Shown here piece after piece: positions 1-12,000 of a stretch of 64,000 nucleotides of DNA (its first letter is position 1; every line of letters begins with the position of its first letter). A model generated the notes under the pieces. The model ran no database searches and was not told where the DNA came from. It worked only from the letters and a program-made list of their open reading frames with translations. The position numbers and the translations under genes were made by a program. Origin of the DNA: Lachnospiraceae bacterium (lineage in GTDB: Bacteria > Bacillota > Clostridia > Lachnospirales > Lachnospiraceae); NCBI GenBank assembly GCA_015057615.1, contig SVEA01000089.1, positions 19,485 to 83,484 on the forward strand. Reading direction: 5' to 3'.

Positions 1-2
1 AG

Positions 3-3000
3 AGGTCTTTTGGAAATATAGTGGTCGTTTGTGAGAAAGAAGAATTTGTTGAAAAGTTAAGAAAAGAAATTGATAAAAGAGGACATAAATATTCTTCTTT
101 AAATTGGGTTAATAAAGAATGCGAGTTGGACAACGAAAAGATAAAAGATACTATTGATACTATCATCTATATGCAGGCTGAATTAAAAGAAAATGATTGG
201 CAGAAAAAAATTGAAAAGAGTATCTATTCTTTTATAGCATTCTTGAAATCAGTTGTGCATTTGTGCAAACATACTTATATCGAATATGTGTGCTTCGAAG
301 AAAATGTTGGTGAACCTGTTTTTAGCTCTATGATTGGGTTTTTGCGTTCATTTGCAAAGGAACATAATTTAAGGGGATATAAGAACATAACGATAAGAAA
401 AGGCAGCAAAAAAAACATATGCACAATTATATTGGATGAGTACGAAGAGGAAGATCCAGATGTAGTATACGATGGTGTTGAGAGAAAATGCTATGATATA
501 AAACGTTATTTTTCTCAGGAAAATATAAGAAGCTTAATACCTGGAATTTATATTATAACCGGCGGGTGTGGTGGACTTGGCAGGTTTATTGCTAATTATT
601 TAGTAGACAACGGTCTATATAAAATTATCTTAGTAGGCAGATCAGATGCTGGCGAAAAGATCCATAATATATGTCGAGAATTATCAAGAAATAACTGTGA
701 AGTTATATATAAGAAAGCTGATGTATGCTCAGAAAAAGACGTAAAACAGCTTTTTGATTTTGTACATAAGGCTTATGGAAAAGTAGCTGGTGTTATCCAT
801 AGCGCAGGTGTATTAAGCGATAAATTATTTATCAATAAGACACAGGATGATTATAATTCAGTGTTATCAGTGAAAATGCATGGTACTGTGAATTTATATA
901 AGTACTTAGATAATGATGCAGTTATGATTTTATTTTCGTCTATTACCTCTGTCACAGGAAATATTGGTCAAACTGACTATGGTTATGCAAATGAATTTAT
1001 GAATAAATTCGCACTGGAAAATAATCAGAAAGAGGGTAAAAAAAGGATTTTATCTATTTGTTGGCCATTATGGGAAAATGGCGGAATGCAGATTGATAAA
1101 GACCGTGAAAAAAATATTGAAAAAGCTGTTGGAAGTAAGTTGATTTCTAATGAAGATGGATTAGAGGCTTTTTGTCAGGCTATAAGTTCGGATGTAGCAA
1201 GCATAGTCGTAATGAATGGAAGATATGAGAAGATCATGGCACATCTCGCAGGAATTAAAGCTGTAGCACATATATCTGATAAAAATGACAATAAAGAGAA
1301 TGACATTATGTCACCGGAAAAAATGAAAGAAGCATTATCCGGATTTTTATTAAAAGTGATTGCAGATGAGATTGAATCAGATGTAGATGAGATCTCCGTG
1401 CAGGATAATTTTGAAACGTTCGGATTAAATTCTATTATGAATATGAATGTTATTGGAAAAATAGAGGAAAATATCTGTCCTGTTTCCAAAACTATTTTAT
1501 ACGAGTGTCATTCTATTGAAGAACTTACGAATTATATGCTGAAAGAGTATAATTCGCAGTGCTATTTGGCTTTTAATCATATCGTTGCAAGTGAACAGAA
1601 GGAAAATAAGCAGGAACAGTCATTCACAGAAGAAATAAAAGAAACCGAAAATGAGGAGAACGGAATTGCTGTTATAGGAATTGCTGGACTATATCCTCAT
1701 AGCCGTAACTTGGAAGAGTTTTGGAATAACATCTTAATGGGAAATGATTGCATTGACGAGATCCCGACTTCAAGATGGAATTTTGAAGATTACTATTCCA
1801 ACGAAGCAAATACTGAAGGAAAGTCAATAAGTAAATGGGGAGGATTTATTGAGGATTATGATAAGTTCGATCCGCTTTTTTTCAATATATCTCCTAGGGA
1901 TGCAGCAAATATAGATCCACAGGAACGATTAATGCTCCAGACAGCATGGCATACATTTGAAAATGCAGGATATACTAAAAGTGATCTGAATGGTAGCAAT
2001 ACCGGTGTATACATCGGTGTTATGTATGCACATTATCAGTATTATGGAATCGGCGGAAAAAATCATCAGCATGGAGTTGCGATGACAAATTCATCAATAT
2101 CAAACCGAATTTCTTATTTTATGAATTTACATGGTCCGTGTATGTCGGTTGATACAATGTGTTCTTCTTCATTGACTGCATTGGATATTGCCTGCAACGA
2201 TATTAAACTTGACAAAATTGATTCAGCTTTAGTAGGCGGTGTAAATCTTTCAATGCACCCGAATAAGTACGTGATACTTAGTCAGAAGCACTTCCTTTCG
2301 TCCGACGGTAAATGTCACAGCTTTGAGGAAGGCGGAGACGGTTATGTACCTTCAGAAGGAGTCGGTGCAATTTACATAAAAAAGTTAAGCAAAGCGAAAG
2401 CAGATGGAGATAGGATACTTGCTGTTGTTTGTTCAACTGCTTTGAACCATGGTGGTCATACTTCAGGATTTACCGTACCGAATCCGGACCTGCAAGGTGA
2501 TGTCATTAAAGATGCACTAAAAAAGGGTGGAGTTCATCAGCAGGATGTCACATATATTGAAGCTCACGGAACAGGAACAGCAATTGGTGATCCTATTGAA
2601 ATAAAAGGTCTTTCTAAGGCATTTAGTAATTTAAACAGTAAAAAACAAATAGCACTCGGTTCATTGAAATCTGTATTTGGTCATCCCGAGTCAGCAGCAG
2701 GAATTGCTGCGATTACGAAGATAATTTTGCAAATGCAGAATAAGATTATTCCGCCTTCGATCGTAAGAAAAAAGGTGAATGAGGATCTGGAATTAAATCA
2801 GACTCCGTTTTACTTGGTAAATGAGCCTATAAATTGGGAATCAAATGGTCCAAGAGTAGCAGGAATCAGCTCATTTGGTGCAGGCGGTAGTAATGCCCAT
2901 GTTATTCTAGAAGAATATAATGATAGCACTAAAGTAGATTTATCATTGGAAGATGAAAAACAGATTTTTGCGTTATCAGCGAAGGATGTGCAGCAGTTAA

Positions 3001-6000
3001 AACAGAAGGCTTTTGAATTGGCAAGATACTTTGAGAGCAATATCGTAGTAGAAGAAAGAAATCAAAGTATTTTCTCAGAACATACTGTACGTACTCAGTT
3101 GCAGAACAAGATTTGCGAGCTTTTGAAATTAGAACAAGAAGATATTGACATGGATAGTTCTTTAAGCGATTTTGGCTTGGATATTTATCTTGTTCAGCTC
3201 CTCAATGACTTTATTTCAAAAGAATACGGTACGCAATATACAAACGAAGACTACTTTGAATTGAAGAGCATTCGTGAATTAAGCAGCAGCATTTGCAATA
3301 ATAGATCTCAGAAATATATACAGGCAAATTACGACAAGAAATTATATGTGAAAGCCGCTATCTCATTGGCTCTGGAAAGAGAGCACATGACCGAGAGGTT
3401 GGCTTTTGTTGCTGATGATTTAGAAAATGTGATACGTATATTAGATGCATATTGCAATAATGAAGTGCTGGCAGATGGTTATATTTATACAGGAAATGTC
3501 TTAAAGCAGAGAATAACAGTTAGTGAAATTGGTCAGGATATTAATATCCGCAGTCTAATAGATAGTAAGAATTATAACGAGATATGCAGATTGTGGACTA
3601 TGGGCTATAAGGTAGATTTTTATGAACTTCACGCTCACAAAGTACATACTCCTTTACCGCTTTACCCGTTTAAGAAAGATAGATACTTCGTGGAAGATAT
3701 GGCTGAGAAGAATGTGGTAGATACTTTGTTTACAAGTGGTGTGCCTCAGAGGGTAATACAGCCGTTTTCCAAGAGATTCAGTACAGCAGATTATTTTGTT
3801 AAGCAGCATGTTGTCGGTGGAAAGAATTATCTGCAGGGAGTTGCCTGTCTGGATTTATTCCAGAATTTCGCAATGCAAACGATGAATATCAATGCCTGCA
3901 TTTCAAATATAATGTGGAAACGTCCGATCGATCTTACAAACAATGAAATCAATGTAACTGTTGATATTAAAAAGAATGATAACAATATTGAAATAGAGGC
4001 TTATTCAGAAAATGAGAATAATAAGGCTCTTTATTGTGTTGCCAATATCTCAGATAAGGAGAATTATTTATTAGCGCTTAATACCCAAAGCATATCCGAA
4101 GAAGCAACAAGACAACTCTCGCCTTCAGCTTTTTATGATATCTATGATAAACGTGGCATTATGTATGGCAATGAGCTAAAAGGCATTAGAAATATCAGAT
4201 ATTCCGATAATGCTGTTATGGCCTCGATCTCATTTGAGGATCAGTTTAGTGCCGATAATAATACGATTCGTATCTTGGATGCTGCAGTACAGTGCGGAAT
4301 CATCCTCATACACGGAATGGATAATGGAGTTAACAGGTATGTACCGTTCTCGGCAGATGCTATAAAGTTCTATGGCAATATACCGTCAAAGGCATCTGTT
4401 TTCATCAAGCGTGTAGGTACAATTAATGATATGTTGAGAAACAGATTAATTATATTTGATGCAGTACTAAAAGATGAAAATGGCAATACTTTGGTGGAAT
4501 TGAAGCGTTTTGTATGCAAACCGATCTTTGCTCAGACAGAGCCTTTCAGGGCAGATGATACGATAAAAGAGCTTACATATTACAAAGAATACGAATTGAA
4601 AAATATTTCTGATGAAAATACTAATACTTGGGATAATATCATTATATTCACAAACCAAAGTTTTATGGATGAAGAATTAGAAGTATTCAGCTCGGAAAAC
4701 AAGAAGGTCATAACTGTTATACCGGCAGCTCAGTATGGGAAAATAAAGGAAAATGTTTACTCAATTAATGTGAAGGACGAGAATGATGTTTCAAAGTTAT
4801 TTGAGGATTCAAATATACATGATAATTTTTGTATAATGTACCTTTGGGATCTGTTCGCGGATGATGAATCAATTGAAAATATAAATAATATCTTTTCACT
4901 CAATCATGCTATGGTAAAAAATAGTCACTTAAAAAAAGTAGGTGTTATTTATGCGCATAAGTACAGAACTGTATTGAGCGATGCATATGGTATGGCTGTA
5001 GATGGATTCCAGAGAACTGTTGAAAGAGAAAAAAGTGGATTTTCTTATAAATATGTCTGCCTTAACGGAGATTACAAGTATTCTGATATATTACAAGTTC
5101 TCTACACCGAATCAGCAGTAATGGATGAGAAAAACGTAGTATACAACAGAAATGAGAGACAGATTTTAAAATTTAATAAGTGGTATCCAAAAAGTGTTCA
5201 TGATTTGTCCGATAAGATCAGAGGAACTTGGATCATTACCGGCGGTATGGGCGGACTAGGAAAACTTTTTTCTGAGTACCTTTCACACAAATATCACGTA
5301 AACCTTATTTTGACGGGAAGCTCTCCTATTAATGATGAAAAAACAGCATTTATCAATTCCATTAGAGACGATAATGAGATCGAATACGTTTCATGCAATA
5401 TAACAAATTATGATGATGTACATCAGCTTGTTGAATATGCAAAGATGAAATATAGTACGATTACGGGTATTATTCAGTCAGCAGGAATAATTAAAGATTC
5501 ATTCCTAAGAATAAAGACATTAGAAAATTTTCATCAGGTTGCGGATGTAAAAATAAAGGGAATCGAAAACTTCTACAGAACGCTTATCAATGAAAAAATA
5601 AATTACTTCATAACGTTTTCTTCAATCGCCGGTGTTATCGGAAATGCAGGACAATGTGATTATGCCTTTGCAAACGCATTTATGGACAATTACGTAAAGC
5701 TTATGTCTTACTATATGAAAGGATGCAAATGTATCTCAATAAACTGGCCATACTGGGAAGAAGGCGGAATGCGTGTACCTCAGGATGTCGTGAAAAATAT
5801 GTATGACATGTACGGTATTCGTCCATTGCCTTCTGATACTGGAATACATATGTTTGAGAATATACTTTCTACAGACGAAAATCAGATTGCAGTATTCTAT
5901 GGCCTCGAATCTAAGGTCGAAGAACAGCTTGGTATTAAAAAAGAAGTTGTGGCAGAAAGAAAAACTGTTTCACAGAAATCCGGCAGAGTTAAAGAAATGG

Positions 6001-9000
6001 TTCTTAATATCTTATCGGACGAGTTAAAAATGAAGCAAAACGAATTCGATGAGGAAGAAACATTTGAGAATTATGGAGTGGATTCTGTGCTGTCAGTTTC
6101 TATTTCTGATAGATTGGCTGAGATTTTTAGCTCGGTTTCAAAAACTATTTTATTTGAGTGCATTAATATCAGAGAGCTTTGTGAATATTTAGAAAAGCAC
6201 AGTGAGATTCTGCAGGATGCATCGGAAGAGACAGAGTGTATATCAAAATCACTGGTGGGAGTGTATGAAGAGAAAAATAATTTCATGGATCAATATACTG
6301 AAGCTACAGAAGGAAACATTTCTGATACCGATATTGCAATTATCGGATTAAGCGGTCAATATCCAATGGCAGCCAATACAGCAGAATATTGGGATAACCT
6401 GAAGGCAGGGAGAGACTGTATAAGCCTTATTCCTTCCGAACGATGGGACAGAGAACTTTATTATACCAAAGAAAAAGGGGTTGATGGTCGTACTTGCAGT
6501 AAATGGGGCGGTTTCTTAAAGGATATTGATAAATTTGATCCTGTATTTTTCAAGATCACCCCAGGTGAAGCTACAATGATGGACCCTCAGGAGAGATTAT
6601 TCTTACAGGAGACATATCATGCAATTGAGGATGCGGGATACTCAACGAAAAAATTAAAAGATAGTAATGTAGGTGTTTATGTAGGCGGCGGTTCCAGTAA
6701 ATACGAAATGCTGGCTTTGGAAGAATCACTCAGAGAGAAACTTGTCTTGGTAAACAATATGAATTCCAATATTGCAAACCGAGTTTCTTACTATTTTGAT
6801 TTCCACGGGCCAAGTATTTCTATAGATACTATGTGTTCGTCATCCCTTACTGCTATTGATATGGCGTGCAAAGCACTGCAGAATCATGAAGTTGATTATT
6901 CTGTAGCAGGCGGAGTAAATTTGCTGCTACATCCTTATAAGTATCTGGTTTTGAGCTTAAAGGAATTCTTGTCAACAGATGGTAGATGCAGAGGATTTGG
7001 TGAAGGCGGAGATGGCTATGTGCCTGGCGAAGGTGTCGGAGTATTCGTATTAAAGAGACTTAACGACGCTGTGCGTGACGGTGATAATATCTATTGTGTA
7101 ATCAAAGGCAGTTTGTTAAATCACGGGGGTCATACTAGAGGATATAGCGTACCGAATTCTAAATCACAGGCACAGCTGATCGAGTCATCGCTAAAAAAAG
7201 CTAGTATCCATATTGAAGATATAGACTATATGGAGATGCATGGAACAGGAACTTCATTAGGTGATCCTATTGAGATAGAGGGTGTTTCACAGGCATTGGG
7301 AAGTCAGAAACCATTATGCGGAAAAATTCCTTTTGGAACGGTTAAGTCAAATATTGGGCATCTTGAAGCGGCTGCCAGTGTTGCAGGCATCACAAAAGTT
7401 ATTTTGCAGTGCAAGCATAATTGTCTTGTTCCGTCCATTCATGCGGAACAATTGAATAAGAATATTGACTTAAATCGTGTTGAACTAAAAATTCAGAGAA
7501 CTTGTGAAACATGGGATCATACATCAAAGAATTATAATGTGAAACCACATCTTGCTACTGTTAGTTCTTTTGGTGCAGGCGGTTCCAATGGTCATATTAT
7601 TCTGGAAGAGTATATAGCAAAGGATCAAAACGGGTATTGCGAGCTAAAGGATATTGATAAAATATTTGTATTCTCTGATATGTCAGCTGATCGTTTAAGA
7701 AGAAAAGTAAGATCGTTCTATGAGTATGTGTCGATGAATTCGTTTGACCGTGTTACATTAAGGAATATGGCATATACTTTAAAAATCGGTCGTGATGCAA
7801 TGAAAGAGCGAATTGTGATTGTTGCTGAAGATGCAGAACAATTAAGAAATGGTCTTTCTTCTGTGGCAAGAGGAGAAAATAACTCTGAGCTCATTCAACT
7901 GACAAGATTAAATGAAAGTAGCTTATTGCAAAAAGCTTCAGATTGGTGCAGCGGATCGGATATAAATTGGGAGGCATATTATAACACATCTGTTTACAAA
8001 AAGATCTCTTTGCCATTATATTTATTTGAAAAGCAGAGATGCTGGATCGATGTCAGCTGTAAGATCGGCGATTCATTAAAGGAGTACGTAATTCCAAGTG
8101 GAAATCGTGAATTGATTCAGAACATTGGAACTGAAAGAACCAACAAGAAAGTAATATACAATTATATATGTTGTCTGTTCAAGAAGTTGTTTATTATTAC
8201 TGATGTGAATGATGTTGCAGATAAACCATTCGAGGAGATCGGTATAGATTCTATCATGATAAGAAGATTGAACGTTGAAATGGAACGCGATATAAAGAAT
8301 CTTTCACCAACTGTATTCTTTGAATGTAATACAATGAATTTGCTGGTAGATTATATTGCTGAGAATCACAGTGATTTTGTTGTAGATAAGCTGTTTTATG
8401 ATCAGCCGGAAGAAAAAGCTATAGTTGAAAAGCCATCAGTAAAAGAAACAAATAAAATTTTTGTTGATGATGACGAAATAGCAATTATCGGTGTTAGTGG
8501 AAAATATCCCGGAGCAAAAAATATCGAAGAATTATGGAATAACCTGTCAGAACGAAAAACAGAATTCAGAGAAATACCAAGTGACAGATGGGATTACACA
8601 GAGCGTTTCAATCACGATATGCTTAGTCTACCTGAAGGTACGGTATATAGTAAATGGGGTGCTTTTCTTGACGATGCTTACAGGTTTGATGCAAGATTTT
8701 TCTCGATTGCACCTGTTGAAGCTGAAATGATGGATCCACAGGAAAGATTATTCTTAGAATGCGCATGGAATACAATAGAAGATGCCGGTTATGCAGATGA
8801 AATTTACAGAAACAGAAATCAGAATTCTCGTGGCAAACAGGTAGGTGTATTTGTTGGCGTAACAAGCCTTACTTACAGTATGTGGGGAGAAGTAGAATGG
8901 AGCAATCATTCAAAATCCTATCCCAAGACATTCCCATGGTCGATAGCGAACAGAGTATCTTATCAGTTTAATTTAAGTGGTCCGAGTATGGCTATAGATA

Positions 9001-12000
9001 CCGCTTGTTCATCATCACTTACTGCTATCCATCTGGCTTGCAGCAGTATTAAGAATGGCGAATGTACTATGGCGATCGCTGGAGGAGTTAACCTCTATCT
9101 GCATCAAGGAAAGTTCATTCATTTGTGCCAGACGAGAATGCTTTCGCCTACAGGAACAAGCAATCCTTTCGGTAATGGAGCAGACGGCTTTGTACCCGGT
9201 GAAGGTGTCGGCGCTTTAATGCTTAAGCGTAAATCAGATGCTATAGCAGACGGTGATAGAATATATGCAGTTATCAGAAGTACAGCTGTAAATCATGGAG
9301 GCCATACTACCGGATATACGGTTCCAAATCCTGTTATGCAGTCTGCTGTAATTGAGGATGCACTTAATAGAGCAGAAATCTCACCTATTGAGATTTCCCA
9401 TGTTGAAGTTCACGGAACAGGAACCGATCTTGGTGATCCGATCGAAATAAAGGGATTGACAAAAGCATTCCGTACTCAGACAGATAAGAATCATTTTTGC
9501 GCTATTAGTTCTATAAAGGGAAATATAGGACACGCAGAAGCTGCTGCAGGAATTGCAGGTGTTACAAAGATATTATTGGAAATGAAGCACAATGCGCTTG
9601 TACCGAATGTATATTACAATGGTTTGAATTCAAAGATTAATTTTGATGATACACCGTTTTATGTACAGGATCAGCTTACAGAATGGAATGATAAGATGTG
9701 TGCAGCGGTCAGCTCATTCGGAGCTGGTGGCTCAAATTGTAATGTAATAATAGAGAAGTATGAAGATAATAATTCTCGTTCGATTATTGAAAAAGATGTA
9801 TATGCCGTTCCTGTATCAGCAATGACAGAAGAAGCTTTAACGGAGTATATGAGAAGCTTATTGAAGTGGTGTCAGGAACATAATGGTGAGACACATGTAC
9901 TTCACAATATTACATATACACTTCAGAGAAGAGCAAGAATGTCCTACGGAAGAGTATTTGTGGCTTCATCGGTAAATGAATTGATTCAGCTGCTCAGAAC
10001 ATCGTTAAATTATGAAAGAACTCAGGAAAGTGTTATTGCTGGAAATTACTGCAATGTATCGGATAACGATGTAAAGCAGTTAGAAGCATGGCAGACGGGC
10101 AAACAAGCTGAGTTGCCGGTTCAGTATGCTTTGTCATATGGTGTATTGATGTCACTTCCACTTTATGTGTTCCAGGGAAAAGAGTATCGATTCATATCTA
10201 AGGTGAATAAAGCTGATAATGAAGTAAATGGAAACAGGATCCCACTATCGATCTCATGCAATGACTATTTTGTTAGGGAACATAAAATGAAAGGAAAAAG
10301 TCTGCTTCCGGCTGCTTGTTCTATGGAATTTGCAAGAACTGCGCTTGGTTCAGCCCATTCTTTACATAATGTTGTGTTCGGAAGAAAAATTACAGAAAAT
10401 GAGATCAGAAATGGCCTTTATCTTGAGAAGAAAGATGATGCAAAATATGTGATCTCTTCCGAAACAGATGGCCAGCATGTACTTTGCGTTAGTGGCAGCT
10501 ACAAAGAAAAACATGAAAATACATTCAGAAACAATCTTTTTGAAACGGAAAGCTTTAAGTACAAATGCAGTCAGTATGTTGAAAATGAGCGCTTGTATGG
10601 ATACTTAAAGAAAGCTGGTCTTGAATACGGAGAGCATATGAGATGTATTGAGGAATGTTATAGATCCGAGGAGCAAATATATGCAAAACTCAGTATGCCG
10701 AGTACTATCCGGGATAATAATAAGCTTCTGCTGGAACCTTGTATGCTGGATTCAGCATTCCAGTTGGTTGCGCTACTTGTGGATGAGGAAGATTATGAAA
10801 ACAATCTGATAATGCTTCCTTATTCTGTTAAGGAATATAGTGTATACAATAAAATAACTCGAAATGCAACTGCATTTGTGAAGCGCAAGAAACAAGAACC
10901 TTCAGATTTCATAAGTTTCGATATTTCAATTGTAAATTCAGACGGCAGTGATGCAGTAAGAGCAATCGGATATACTGTTAAGAAAAAGATGCAGTATAAA
11001 TCTGCAAACAACACGATTCAGACAAAAACGGTAGTTAAAACAAGCAATTCAGCGCTAAGAGATCATGTGCTCAATTATGTAACTGCTAATGTTGCAAAGG
11101 TGCTGGGGTATAATATAAATGAGATCAAACAGTCTGAATATCTGGAAGCCTACGGAATTGAATCTGTTGCTATTCTGAATCTTACAGAAATACTGGAAAA
11201 GGATTTCGGAAGTATCAGCAAGACATTGTTTTTCGAGTATAAGACAATACAAGAGATAACAGATTATTTTATGGAAAATCATCTTGATACCTGCAAAAAA
11301 CTTTTCAGCGCAATTGAAGAAACTGTTTCTGAGGATGTAGAAACAGTATTGGAAGAAGAGGAAAGATATGTACCGCAGACGGTACAATCAGAGGGAACGG
11401 ATGAGATCGCTATTATTGGTATGAACGGTATATTCCCGGGTGCAAGTGATTTAGACGAATTTTGGAGAAATTTATATAACGGTGTGGATAGTATCACAGA
11501 AATTCCTGCAGAAAGATGGAACGGAAACGAGTTCTATGACAGCGATAAGAATAAGAGAGGCGCTATCTATTCAAAGTGGGGCGGATTTGTACAGGATATA
11601 GATAAATTCGATCCGTTATTCTTCCGTATTTCACCCCGTGATGCAGAGATTATGGATCCGCAGGAAAGAATGTTTTTACAGTGTGCATGGAAAGCAGTGG
11701 AGGATGCAGGTTACACTAAGTATACACTTCCATCGAAAAAGACAAGTGTATATGTCGGCGTAATGTATGGTCAATATCAGCTTTACGGAGCAGAAGAATC
11801 AATGAAAGGTACTCCAATGGCTCTTAATTCTTCTTTCTCATCCATTGCAAACAGAGTATCTTATATTCTCAATCTCAGTGGTCCAAGTTTGGCAGTTGAT
11901 ACAATGTGTTCATCTTCTTTGACTGCATTGCATCTTGCATGCAGCAGTATACATTATGGTGAAAGTGAAATGTCCATTGTGGGCGGTGTAAATCTTTCGA

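Noticed and set aside
1175-1489. Minus-strand ORFs of 60-140 aa inside the PKS genes (e.g. 1175-1489, 11055-11387, 38013-38363, 43156-43578)
   Set aside because: They lie antisense to highly conserved KS/ACP/MT coding sequence and their translations show no family features; expected shadows of long AT-rich genes.
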